From: Arthrobacter ramosus
GTDB taxonomy: Bacteria; Actinomycetota; Actinomycetes; Actinomycetales; Micrococcaceae
Reading direction: 5' to 3'
NCBI RefSeq assembly: GCF_039535095.1
Contig: NZ_BAAAWN010000001.1
Location: forward strand, 4,340,001-4,404,000
Length of the DNA stretch: 64,000 nucleotides
Part shown: positions 44,077 through 51,916 of the stretch, in pieces
How positions within the stretch are numbered: the stretch's first letter is position 1
How the letters are laid out: each line of letters starts with the position of its first letter
The notes under the pieces: generated by a model
The model's input: only the letters and a program-made list of their open reading frames with translations
Told to the model about the DNA's origin: nothing
Databases searched by the model: none
Translations under genes and position numbers: made by a program

Positions 44077-45075
44077 ATGCCCCGCCCGTACACCTTGTTC
44101 ACCGGCCAGTGGGCCGACCTGCCCTTCGAGGAAGTCGCCCGCCTGGCCTCCGGCTGGGGCTATGACGGCCTGGAAATCGCCGTGTCCGGTGACCACCTGG
44201 ACGCCTGGCGCTGGGACGAACCCGGCTACGTCGAATCCAAACTCGCCATCCTGGACAAATACAACCTCAAGGTCTGGGCCATTTCCAACCACCTCAAGGG
44301 CCAGGCCGTGTGCGATGACCCCATCGACTTCCGCCACCAAGCCATCGTCGGGGCCAAGGTCTGGGGCGACGGGGACCCCGAAGGCGTCCGCGCCCGCGCA
44401 GCCGAGGAAATGAAACACACCGCCCGCCTCGCCCGCGCGCTCGGCGTGGACACCGTCGTCGGGTTCACCGGCTCCTCCATCTGGCAATACGTCGCCATGT
44501 TCCCGCCCGTCCCCGAAAAAGTCATCGAGGCCGGCTACCAGGACTTCGCGGACCGCTGGAACCCCATCCTGGACGTCTTCGACGAATGCGGGGTCCGCTT
44601 CGCCCACGAAGTCCACCCCTCCGAGATCGCCTACGACTACTGGACCACCGTGCGGACTTTGGAAGCGATCGGGCACCGGGAAGCGTTCGGCCTGAACTGG
44701 GACCCCTCGCACTTCATGTGGCAAGGCATCGACCCCGTCTCCTTCATCTGGGACTTCAAGGACCGGATCTACCACGTGGACTGCAAGGACACCAAGCTGC
44801 GCCCCACCGGCCGGAACACCGTCATGGGCTCCCACCTGCCCTGGGGCGACCCGCGCCGGGGCTGGGACTTCGTCTCCGCCGGACGCGGCGACGTGCCCTG
44901 GGAATCTTCCTTCCGGGCCCTCACCGCGATCGGCTACAACGGTCCGATCTCCGTGGAATGGGAAGACGCCGGCATGGACCGCCTCCACGGCGCCCCCGAA
45001 GCCCTCGCCGCCCTCAAAAAATACGACTACCCACCTTCACAAACCAGATTCGACGCCGCCTTCAGCCAGGACTAA
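44077..45075 (+). CDS. Sugar phosphate isomerase/epimerase-like TIM-barrel enzyme (long form)
   Basis: 332 aa; ATG 44077 with CAAGGAGAA upstream. Barrel motifs: WGYDGLEIAVSGDH (about 27-40), RFAHEVHPSEIAYD (Glu ligand, about 177-190), GLNWDPSHFMWQG (Asp/His ligands, about 206-218), YHVDCKDTKL, and ISVEWEDAGMD with the last Glu near 292. Several Trp and aromatic insertions set it apart from the shorter enzyme at 40916. A 3-keto-glycoside lyase, hydratase or isomerase step is possible. Last clear enzyme of the operon; a hairpin follows. Confidence 0.88.
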   Translation: MPRPYTLFTGQWADLPFEEVARLASGWGYDGLEIAVSGDHLDAWRWDEPGYVESKLAILDKYNLKVWAISNHLKGQAVCDDPIDFRHQAIVGAKVWGDGDPEGVRARAAEEMKHTARLARALGVDTVVGFTGSSIWQYVAMFPPVPEKVIEAGYQDFADRWNPILDVFDECGVRFAHEVHPSEIAYDYWTTVRTLEAIGHREAFGLNWDPSHFMWQGIDPVSFIWDFKDRIYHVDCKDTKLRPTGRNTVMGSHLPWGDPRRGWDFVSAGRGDVPWESSFRALTAIGYNGPISVEWEDAGMDRLHGAPEALAALKKYDYPPSQTRFDAAFSQD

Positions 45076-45086
45076 CCCTCCGTTTA

Positions 45087-45149
45087 GCGCGAGTTGGCAA
45101 AAGATGACCCCAAAATCCGATTTTGCGGGCATCTGCTGCCAACTCGCGC
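45087..45149. terminator. Hairpin at the end of the sugar operon (GCGCGAGTTGGCA family)
   Basis: Arms 45087-45106 and 45130-45149 pair over 20 bp with two mismatches, and an inner CAAAATC/GATTTTG stem extends the hairpin. The outer arm sequence is nearly that of the hairpin at 49932-49994, so both belong to one repeat family. Confidence 0.6.
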
Positions 45150-45227
45150 CCCGATTCGCCCACAACGAAAGGTCATCCGCATGTCTGGCACCACAGCACC
45201 TGATGAGGACGGATTCGTCGAGGAAGC

Positions 45228-46097
45228 ATGGTGATACGAACCCTTCGGCCAGGCCAGCGCTGCGAAGTCTGGATCGCCTCCGCCACCGGCAGCTCCGAAT
45301 TGGCCTTCACCACGGACGAGCTGCTGCTGGAGGCACCGAACTGGACGCTCGATGGCCAGGCCCTCATCCTCAACGGGGACGGTGTCCTCTGGCGGCTGGA
45401 CCTTTCCGGAGGACTCGAAAAGATAGCCATCACCGGCGTCCCGGACCTCAACAACGACCACGTCCTCGCGCCCGACGGCTCCACCATCTACCTCTCGGCG
45501 AATGACGGCCACATCTACCGCGCAGATCTTCGGGGCGGCGAGGCGGACCGCCTCACCCCCGATGACGGGTCCTTCCATTTCCTGCACGGCGTCAGTCCGG
45601 ACGGACTTGAACTCGCCTACGTAGGCATCGACGGCGGCGATTTCAGCAACCCGGGCCAAGTCATGACGATGCCCGCGGCCGGCGGCCCATCGGCGCTCGT
45701 GGACACCGGCCCTGGCCACTGCGACGGGCCCGAGTACTCTCCGGACGGGAAATGGCTCTACTTCAATACCGAGTCATTCACCACGCAGGCCGGGCATGCG
45801 CAGATTGCCCGGGCACGGGTTGACGGTACGGGCTTTGAACGGCTGCTCCACAGCGAAACCGTCGATTGGTTCCCGCACCTCTCCCCAGACGCACGCCTCG
45901 CCAGTTACATCCGCTTTCCGAGCGGAACCGTCGGCCACCCCGCGGACTTGCGGGTCGACGTCGTACTTGTTTCCACCAGCGACTGGGCTACTCCGCTCCA
46001 CATGTGGCCCCGCTTCGGCGGCCAGGGAACCCTCAACGTCAACAGTTGGTCACCCGACTCCACCCGTTTCGCTTTTGCCGCCTACCCGGAAAACTAA
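45228..46097 (+). CDS. TolB-like beta-propeller protein
   Basis: 289 aa from ATG 45228 with TCGAGGAAGC upstream. Repeated propeller blades: LLLEAPNWTLDGQALILNGDG, HVLAPDGSTIYLSANDGHIYR, HGVSPDGLELAYVG, GPEYSPDGKWLYFNTE, PHLSPDARLASYI and NSWSPDSTRFAFAAY, each with the Pro-Asp-Gly turn. There is no signal peptide, so it is cytoplasmic, unlike true TolB. Related proteins are common beside sugar-catabolic genes and include oligogalacturonate-lyase-like folds, but no catalytic set is evident. It may bind or process the locus substrate. Confidence 0.8.
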   Translation: MVIRTLRPGQRCEVWIASATGSSELAFTTDELLLEAPNWTLDGQALILNGDGVLWRLDLSGGLEKIAITGVPDLNNDHVLAPDGSTIYLSANDGHIYRADLRGGEADRLTPDDGSFHFLHGVSPDGLELAYVGIDGGDFSNPGQVMTMPAAGGPSALVDTGPGHCDGPEYSPDGKWLYFNTESFTTQAGHAQIARARVDGTGFERLLHSETVDWFPHLSPDARLASYIRFPSGTVGHPADLRVDVVLVSTSDWATPLHMWPRFGGQGTLNVNSWSPDSTRFAFAAYPEN

Positions 46098-46142
46098 AGT
46101 GGCTTTTGCGGAAGCCACGCTGCCCACTTCGATTGGAATGCC

Positions 46143-46451
46143 ATGATCCTTCACACGGTTACCTTCTCCCTCTTCCACGAGCCCGGTTCCTCCGGGGAGC
46201 GGGAATTCCTGGACGCAGCAGTCGCCACGTTGACCGCAATACCAGTGGTTCAGGACTTCCGAGTGTCCCGCCAGGTTTCAAAGAAGAGCCCGCTCAATTT
46301 TCAGTTCGAAATGAAGTTCGACGGCGCGGAGGCCTTCAATTCCTACAATGACCATCCTGCCCACGTCGGATTCGTGGAGACCCGGTGGGCGAAGGAAGTG
46401 TCCGACTTCCAGGAGTTCGATTTCGAACCCTACGGCCAGGAAGGACGGTAG
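46143..46451 (+). CDS. Dabb (stress-responsive alpha/beta barrel) domain protein
   Basis: 102 aa; ATG 46143. Typical opening MILHTVTFSLFHEPGSSGE, then FRVSRQVSKKSPLNFQFEMKFDGAEAFNSYNDHPAHVGFV, the Dabb signature with YNDHPAH around 68-74. These small ferredoxin-like dimers act as cyclases or tautomerases in some pathways and have unknown roles in many sugar loci. It is 45 bp after the propeller gene and 8 bp before the UPF0303 gene, probably one transcript. Confidence 0.85.
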   Translation: MILHTVTFSLFHEPGSSGEREFLDAAVATLTAIPVVQDFRVSRQVSKKSPLNFQFEMKFDGAEAFNSYNDHPAHVGFVETRWAKEVSDFQEFDFEPYGQEGR

Positions 46452-46459
46452 GGGGCTCC

Positions 46460-46933
46460 ATGGCTAACATCGCCGCCCATGAAGCATTGGAAACGCTTAA
46501 ACGCCAGGAAGAGGAGCTGATTTTCACCTCCTTCGACCATGGGGACGCCTGGAGGCTCGGCTCACGGTTGACCAGCATGGCCCAGGAGGCCGGTCACGCG
46601 ATCGGCATCGACATCCGGCGCCCCGGGCTCATTCTTTTCCGCGCTGCGTTGCCGGGAATCACACCGGACCAGGAATCGTGGATCGCACGGAAATCCGCAC
46701 TCGTCTTGCGGATGGAAGCAAGCAGCGCACTTGTCGAAGCCCGGCTGTCCTCCGCCGGTATCGATCCAATAGCCACGGGGTGGCTCGGCGCCGACTATGC
46801 CGTGACAGGGGGCTCGTTTCCCGTGCGGGTCCGTGGCGTTGGAGTGGTCGCCGCCGTCACGGCATCAGGCCTTTCATCGCAGGAGGATCATGACCTCATT
46901 GTCGAAGGGATCCGGCAACATCTCACCACCTAA
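46460..46933 (+). CDS. UPF0303/HbpS-like (heme-degrading domain) protein
   Basis: 157 aa from ATG 46460 with GTAGGGGGC upstream; the longer frame to the left overlaps the Dabb gene and is rejected. Family segments: IFTSFDHGDAWRLG (about 21-34), GHAIGIDIRRPGLILFR (about 46-62), RMEASSALVEARL and GGSFPVRVRGVGVVAAVTASGL near the C-terminus. UPF0303 proteins share the GlcG/HbpS fold and often sit in sugar-catabolic operons. Cytoplasmic; reaction unknown. Confidence 0.85.
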   Translation: MANIAAHEALETLKRQEEELIFTSFDHGDAWRLGSRLTSMAQEAGHAIGIDIRRPGLILFRAALPGITPDQESWIARKSALVLRMEASSALVEARLSSAGIDPIATGWLGADYAVTGGSFPVRVRGVGVVAAVTASGLSSQEDHDLIVEGIRQHLTT

Positions 46934-46953
46934 GCAAGAACTCTCGCCAAAAA

Positions 46954-46985
46954 ATTGTTGAACAATTCCTCTTGTTGATGCATCA
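46954..46985. promoter_or_regulatory. Two palindromic candidate operators before the second MHS transporter
   Basis: ATTGTTGAACAAT (46954-46966) is a perfect 6-1-6 palindrome and TGATGCATCA (46976-46985) a perfect 10-bp palindrome, ten bases apart. GntR-type regulators bind sites like TTGTTnAACAA. No GntR gene is adjacent. Confidence 0.45.
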
Positions 46986-47048
46986 TTGGGTGTAGGCCCC
47001 GATTGAGATCGGGATCACAAAGCCCGCCCAACGTTCCATGGAGGAACC

Positions 47049-48383
47049 ATGTCCGCGACCACTTCGCCAAGTTCAACACGGCGCAGCAAACCCTCGGCAG
47101 GCGCCGTCAAAGCCTTCATTGCCAGCGTCACAGGAACCTCCCTGGAGTACTACGACTTCGCCATCTACTCGGTCGCCTCCGCGCTCGTCTTCCCCAAGAT
47201 CTTCTTCCCCACGAACGACGAAACCACCGGTCTCCTGTTGTCCTTCTCGGCCTTCGCGGTGGGTTACCTCGCCCGGCCTATCGGCGGCGTTGTCTTTGGC
47301 CGGCTCGGGGACAAGATCGGACGCAAGAACGTCCTGGTCATCACTCTCATCCTCATCGGCGCGGCCACGGTCCTCATCGGCGCTTTGCCGGATTACCACA
47401 CCATCGGCATTGGGGCCACGACCATCCTGGTCCTCCTTCGCCTGGCCCAGGGGATCGGCGTAGGCGGCGAATGGGGCGGCGCCGTGTTGCTGTCCAGCGA
47501 GTACGCAAATCCCAGCAAGCGCGGATTCTGGTCTTCCGCAGCCCAGATCGGGCCGCCCGCAGGCAACCTGATGGCAAACGGCGCACTGGCCGTCCTCGCC
47601 GCCGTCATGAGCAACGATGCCTTCATCGCCTGGGGTTGGCGCGTGGCCTTCCTCAGCTCGGCCATCCTGGTTGCCTTCGGGCTCGTCATCCGGCTCAAGC
47701 TCGAGGAAACCCCGGTGTTCAAGGCCATCGAGGCCACCGGCGAACGGCCCAAGGCTCCCATCAAGGAAGTCCTCACCACCCAGTTCCGTCCCCTGCTCGC
47801 CGCCGCGCTGTGCCGGATTTGCCCCGACGTCTTGTACGCCTTGTTCACCGTCTTTGTCGCGGTCTACGCCACCAAGGAACTGGGGATGACCACGGGCAAC
47901 GTCCTGGGTGCAGTCCTGGTGGGCTCGGCCTTCCAGCTGTTCCTGATCCCGGCCGCAGGAGCCGTCACGGACCGGTTCAACCGCCGGCTGGTCTATGGCA
48001 TCACCGCCGCGGCCACAGCCGTGTACATCCCGCTGTTCTTCCTCATGATCCAGTCCCGCTCCGTCCTGGTGCTGACCGTCGGCGTCGTGATCGGCCTCGG
48101 GTTGCACGCCTTCATGTACGGCCCGCAGGCGGCCTTCATCACCGAACAATTCCCGGCCAGGCTCCGTTATGCCGGCAGTTCCCTCGCGTACACGGTGGCG
48201 GGCGTCGTGGGTGGAGCGGTGGCACCGTTGATCTTCACGGCCCTCTACGCCGCCACCGGAAGCTGGCTCCTGATCGCCGCATACTTGCTCGCCACAGCCG
48301 TCGTCACCATCGTCGGCCTCGCCTTGGGCCGGGATCCCGAGCCGGACGAGGATCTTCGCCTGCTTGCGGAAGCCCGCGCCTAA
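47049..48383 (+). CDS. MFS transporter, metabolite:H+ symporter (MHS) type
   Basis: 444 aa; ATG 47049 with GGAGGAACC upstream. About twelve membrane segments. MHS signatures: SLEYYDFAIYSVASALVFPKIFFP in TM1 and RPIGGVVFGRLGDKIGRKNVLV in the TM2-3 loop; a second loop reads GAVTDRFNRRLV. Paralogue of the transporter at 4936 (same family, different operators). Imports an organic acid or related metabolite by proton symport. Monocistronic, ended by the hairpin at 48445. Confidence 0.9.
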   Translation: MSATTSPSSTRRSKPSAGAVKAFIASVTGTSLEYYDFAIYSVASALVFPKIFFPTNDETTGLLLSFSAFAVGYLARPIGGVVFGRLGDKIGRKNVLVITLILIGAATVLIGALPDYHTIGIGATTILVLLRLAQGIGVGGEWGGAVLLSSEYANPSKRGFWSSAAQIGPPAGNLMANGALAVLAAVMSNDAFIAWGWRVAFLSSAILVAFGLVIRLKLEETPVFKAIEATGERPKAPIKEVLTTQFRPLLAAALCRICPDVLYALFTVFVAVYATKELGMTTGNVLGAVLVGSAFQLFLIPAAGAVTDRFNRRLVYGITAAATAVYIPLFFLMIQSRSVLVLTVGVVIGLGLHAFMYGPQAAFITEQFPARLRYAGSSLAYTVAGVVGGAVAPLIFTALYAATGSWLLIAAYLLATAVVTIVGLALGRDPEPDEDLRLLAEARA

Positions 48384-48444
48384 GCAGCCTGGCGCCCCGG
48401 AACCGGAACGCTTCGGCGGGCCACCGCCGTCGTAATCTTTCCTG

Positions 48445-48478
48445 AAATGCCCCTTAAGATCAGTCGTGAGGGGCATTT
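48445..48478 (+). terminator. Terminator after the MHS transporter gene
   Basis: Perfect 10-bp stem AAATGCCCCT (48445-48454) with AGGGGCATTT (48469-48478), 14-base loop, 60 bp after the stop codon. Confidence 0.6.
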
Positions 48479-48505
48479 CTGTGCCCGATTTCCCGAGAGG
48501 ACCGC

Positions 48506-49036
48506 GTGAGCCAGACAATCCGTGAAGCAACAGCGGACGACGCCGGACGGCTGGCGGAGCTTGCCGCCGTCACCTTTCCGCTCGCCTGCCCGCCGGACTC
48601 CTCGCCCGAGGACATCGCCGCGCACCTGCGCAGGACGCTCAGCGCGGAGAAATTCACGGAATACCTTGCCGATCCGGACATCACCATCCTGGCCATCGAC
48701 GCCGCCGGGGAACTCCGCGGCTACAGCATGCTCGTGGCCCGACCCACGAGCGATTCCGACGTCGCTTCGGCCCTGACGCTCAGCCCCTGCACGGATCTGA
48801 GCAAGTGCTATGTGCATCCCGAGCACCACGGCCTGGGTGCTGCCGCGGAACTCATGAAGGCCACGTTGGACCGCGCTGCCAGCTCGGGTGCTGCCGGGGT
48901 GTGGCTTGGCGTCAACAGCCAGAACGCCAAGGCCATCCGCTTCTACGAGAAGAGTGGATTCAGGAAGGTCGGCACCAAGTCGTTCCGCCTGGGCAATGCC
49001 GTGGAGCACGATTTCGTGATGGAGCGGGCAGTCTAG
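48506..49036 (+). CDS. GNAT family N-acetyltransferase
   Basis: 176 aa from a GTG at 48506 with CGAGAGGA upstream. Acetyl-CoA binding motif A is CYVHPEHHGLGAAAELMKA (about 101-119, the Q/RxxGxG/A type as HHGLGA), followed by GVWLGVNSQNAKAIRFYEKSGFRKVG (motif B, about 131-156). Acetylates an unknown amine, small molecule or protein. Monocistronic between the MHS transporter and the DsbA-like gene. Confidence 0.9.
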   Translation: MSQTIREATADDAGRLAELAAVTFPLACPPDSSPEDIAAHLRRTLSAEKFTEYLADPDITILAIDAAGELRGYSMLVARPTSDSDVASALTLSPCTDLSKCYVHPEHHGLGAAAELMKATLDRAASSGAAGVWLGVNSQNAKAIRFYEKSGFRKVGTKSFRLGNAVEHDFVMERAV

Positions 49037-49225
49037 GACGCGCAAAAGGGCCTGCGACGCGGAAATGGCCCGGCGACGCGCAAACAGTTCCACGACGCCC
49101 GGATACGCGTAGCGCCCGCCCGCTTCTGCCTCTCACACCATTTTGCGTGTCGTGAAGGCCGAGTTGTGACCAGTCCAACAGGTCATTCCGGGAATGCCGG
49201 GCCTCCACTTCCGGTTGTCGCCGTC

Positions 49226-49924
49226 ATGAAGATTGAGATCTGGTCAGACGTCGCTTGCCCGTGGTGCTACATCGGAAAGCGCAGGTTCGAAACGGCCCTC
49301 GCCGAATTCCCGCACCGCGACTCGGTCGAGATCCAGTGGCGCAGTTACCAGTTGGACCCGGGCATCCCGGAACACTACGACGGCACCGAGCTCGATTACC
49401 TCAGCAAGCGCAAGGGCATGAACCCCGCGCAGGTCAGCCAGATGTTCGAGCACGTGGCGTTGCAGGCAAAGGGCGAGGGCCTCAACTACCGTTTCGACGA
49501 CGTCGTGGTGGCCAACAGCTTCACGGCACACCGCCTCATCCACCTCGCGGCCGCCCACGGCAAGCAGGACGAGGCCAAGGAGTTGCTCCTGAGCGGCCAT
49601 TTTGAACACGGCAAGGACATCGGGAGCCAGGAATACCTGACCGGGCTCGGCAGCGACTTGGGCCTGCCGGAAGCCGAAATCGCCGAGTTGTTCAGCACCG
49701 ACAAGTACGCAGAGGACGTCCGCGGCGACATCGCCGAAGCCCGGATGCTCGGCGTCACCGGCGTGCCGTTCTTTGTCATCGACCGCAAGTACGGGCTCTC
49801 CGGCGCACAGCCCTCCGAGGTCTTCACCCAGGCCCTCACACAGGCATGGCAGGAAGCGAATCCGCTGGTCGCCGTCGGCAGCCCCGACGCCGAAGCCTGC
49901 GGCCCCGACGGCTGCGCGATCTAG
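49226..49924 (+). CDS. DsbA family oxidoreductase, FrnE-like
   Basis: 232 aa from ATG 49226; twenty extra upstream codons have no conserved content and are rejected. Thioredoxin-fold opening MKIEIWSDVACPWCYIGKRRFE with the CPWC redox pair at residues 11-14, followed by NSFTAHRLIHLA, and GVTGVPFFVIDRKYGLSGAQP near 180 with the cis-Pro. The C-terminal CGPDGCAI adds a second Cys pair typical of FrnE relatives. No signal peptide, so cytoplasmic disulfide or 2-hydroxychromene-isomerase-like chemistry. Confidence 0.92.
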   Translation: MKIEIWSDVACPWCYIGKRRFETALAEFPHRDSVEIQWRSYQLDPGIPEHYDGTELDYLSKRKGMNPAQVSQMFEHVALQAKGEGLNYRFDDVVVANSFTAHRLIHLAAAHGKQDEAKELLLSGHFEHGKDIGSQEYLTGLGSDLGLPEAEIAELFSTDKYAEDVRGDIAEARMLGVTGVPFFVIDRKYGLSGAQPSEVFTQALTQAWQEANPLVAVGSPDAEACGPDGCAI

Positions 49925-49931
49925 AACCTTT

Positions 49932-49994
49932 GCGCGAGCTGGCAGCAGATGACCCCGACAGCGCGCTGAGTGGTCATCTGCTGCCAGCTCGCGC
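49932..49994. terminator. Perfect 23-bp hairpin after the DsbA-like gene
   Basis: Arms 49932-49954 and 49972-49994 are perfectly complementary (23 bp) with a 17-base loop, starting eight bases after the stop codon. The arm is almost the same as that at 45087, marking a shared palindromic repeat family used as terminator. Confidence 0.7.
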
Positions 49995-50038
49995 CGTACG
50001 CACCCAACTTTACTGACAGATCCCTGTAAAGTGTCTGT

Positions 50039-50680
50039 ATGCCTAGGATTACTGCCGCCACCAATGCGGCGCAACGCGCTGAAACCCGACGCCGGGTCCT
50101 GACAGCTTTCGGCGAACTGCTCTTCACCCACGGCCTGCCCGGCTTGACCATGACCGACGTCGCGCGGCACGCTGGCGTCGGCCGGACGGCGGTATACAAC
50201 TACTACGCCGACATGGAACAGCTCCTCATCGCGTACGCCTTGGACGAGACCGAGCGATTCCTGGGCGATCTCCGCGAATCCCTCGCGGCACTGCAGAACC
50301 CGGTGGACCGCCTGGCCCTTTACGTGCGCGCCCAGGTCGAAGATCTGAGCCGTCGGCACCTCCCGCCGGGCCCTGCGATGGGGGCCGTCCTCTCCCCTGC
50401 TTCCTTTGCGAAATTGGCAGATCACGTCGGCGAACTCAACCTGCTGCTCCAGGACATCCTGCGCGACGGAATCGCAGCCGGCTACCTCCCGCCCACCGAC
50501 GTCGGCCAGCTCGCGAGGCTTATCCACGGAACTCTTTCCTCCAGCGCGGCACGCGGCAATGCCGCGAACGGGACAGAGCTGGACGAGCTTGAGGAGCGGC
50601 TGGTCCAGACCGTGCGGTTCATCCAGTTGGGCGCAGGAGCAAGGTTCGACGACGACGGACGGCCCGCGCGCTTGGCGTGA
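50039..50680 (+). CDS. TetR/AcrR family transcriptional regulator
   Basis: 213 aa. N-terminal helix-turn-helix: VLTAFGELLFTHGLPGLTMTDVARHAGVGRTAVYNYYADMEQL (about 20-62). The ligand-binding domain is unlike any I can name. A short dyad near the start (ACAGA at 50016-50020 with TCTGT at 50034-50038) could be its own operator. Neither neighbour is an obvious target, since both are divided from it by terminators or opposite orientation. Confidence 0.9.
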   Translation: MPRITAATNAAQRAETRRRVLTAFGELLFTHGLPGLTMTDVARHAGVGRTAVYNYYADMEQLLIAYALDETERFLGDLRESLAALQNPVDRLALYVRAQVEDLSRRHLPPGPAMGAVLSPASFAKLADHVGELNLLLQDILRDGIAAGYLPPTDVGQLARLIHGTLSSSAARGNAANGTELDELEERLVQTVRFIQLGAGARFDDDGRPARLA

Positions 50681-50719
50681 CTCGCCCGCGGGGCTGGCGC
50701 TGTCCGCGGAAAGCCAGTG

Positions 50720-51454
50720 CTAAGGCGTCGGCATCACCGGCAGCTTCGCATTGTCCGCAATCCTCTGGTCCAAGCGGGGACAACTGAGCTTGCCCGGGGT
50801 GTTATCCACGAGTTCCGGTGGCACCAGTGCCGAGAAGCCGGGCGCGAGGATGAGGTCCACGGAGGCATCCGTGCGTTGGTCCTGGAAGTAGTCGGTGCCC
50901 GCGATGTTCCTCTGGATGTTGAAAGCCGCCGCTTGGCCGCCGGATCCCGAAACAACCATGGCCGGGCCGGCGTAGCTCGTGGTGGAGTTGTCGACGGTGC
51001 CGACGTTGTATCCCCGGGCTTTCAACTGGTCTGCCACGTTCTTGGCCAGGCCGGCCCTGCCGGCGGCGTTGTAGATATTTACGCTGATCTTGTTGTTGGG
51101 CATGTAGTCGAAAACAGTGGGAGGACACACGGCCGCCGGCGACTGGCTTGCAACGGCGGAGGGGAAACGGATCACGCCATTGATGACTGCCCAGGCGCCC
51201 ACGAGCCCGGCAACGACCAGTCCGACGAGCAGCGCGAGAACGATCCCATGCAAGAGGCGGCGGCTGAACCACCCTGGATGGCTCTCAGGCGCAGGAGTCT
51301 CAGCAAAAGTTGCCCGGAGTTCCGGACCGGTGACAACGCGATGACCGTGCAGACTCGTCGGGTCTTTCTGACGACCGGGACGTTTCCGCCGCTTCCTCGG
51401 GTCCGCATTCTCGGGCACTGCGACCTGCTCTTCCGGGATTGTTTCGTTAACCAT
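50720..51454 (-). CDS. LytR C-terminal domain protein (single membrane anchor)
   Basis: 244 aa. A cytoplasmic, Arg/Lys-rich start (about 1-68) is followed by one membrane segment (LLHGIVLALLVGLVVAGLVGAW, about 67-88) and an outer LytR_C domain: ISVNIYNAAGRAGLAKNVADQLKARGYNVG (about 121-150) and ASVDLILAPGFSALVPPEL. LytR_C domains are found in cell-wall glycopolymer ligases and alone, as here; a wall-associated role is likely. Its start overlaps the end of the DGxHR gene by 8 bp. Confidence 0.9.
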   Translation of the reverse strand: MVNETIPEEQVAVPENADPRKRRKRPGRQKDPTSLHGHRVVTGPELRATFAETPAPESHPGWFSRRLLHGIVLALLVGLVVAGLVGAWAVINGVIRFPSAVASQSPAAVCPPTVFDYMPNNKISVNIYNAAGRAGLAKNVADQLKARGYNVGTVDNSTTSYAGPAMVVSGSGGQAAAFNIQRNIAGTDYFQDQRTDASVDLILAPGFSALVPPELVDNTPGKLSCPRLDQRIADNAKLPVMPTP

Positions 51455-51746
51455 CTATGACGAGCACCCGGGCGTGGATGGCCGTGCGCTGGTGGAGCGC
51501 AGTACGGACTGCACGGTGGAGCCCGTCTTCTAGATACAACAGGCCTTGGTACTGCACCACATGCGGGAAAAGGTCGCCGAAGAACGTTGAATCTTCAGCC
51601 AGCAGCGCTTCCAAGTCAAGGGTGCGCTTGGTGGTGACAAGTTCGTCGAGCCGGACAGGACGGGGCGGCAGCGAGGCCCAGTCCTTCGGCGTGGAAAAAC
51701 CATGGTCAGGGTACGGGCGTCCCTCGCCCACAGCTTTGAATATCAC
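51447..51746 (-). CDS. Small conserved protein with ParB/sulfiredoxin-like DGxHR motif
   Basis: 99 aa. It belongs to a small actinobacterial family; the marker is YLEDGLHRAVRTALHQRTAIHARVLVID at residues 71-98, whose DGxHR resembles the nucleotide-binding motif of ParB/Srx-fold proteins. Databases sometimes label such proteins VapB-like, which the sequence does not support on inspection. It overlaps the LytR_C gene by 8 bp, so the two are made together. Function unknown. Confidence 0.75.
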   Translation of the reverse strand: MIFKAVGEGRPYPDHGFSTPKDWASLPPRPVRLDELVTTKRTLDLEALLAEDSTFFGDLFPHVVQYQGLLYLEDGLHRAVRTALHQRTAIHARVLVIDG

Positions 51747-51916
51747 GTTGCAAGCCTAAAGAAGTAAGGCGTCCAAGGGAACTTGTGAGAAGTCGGTCAC
51801 CAAGGTTGTGGCCAAAAGGTAACCGTTGACGGACGGCGCGCGCTGAAACGTTGCCGCCTGCCGCCGTCGGCTGTCACACCGCTGCCGACATAACGCCGGA
51901 CTGACAGAATGGGTTC

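Noticed and set aside
45181..45234. Small 17-codon frame overlapping the TolB-like gene start
   Set aside because: Too short to support; the propeller gene has its own ribosome site and homology begins at its ATG.
47073..48530. Minus-strand frame opposite the MHS transporter
   Set aside because: Charged low-complexity translation with no motif; the plus strand encodes a clear transporter.
51447..51746. VapB-type antitoxin
   Set aside because: No VapC/PIN gene adjacent and no AbrB or ribbon-helix-helix pattern in the protein; the DGxHR motif fits a different fold.
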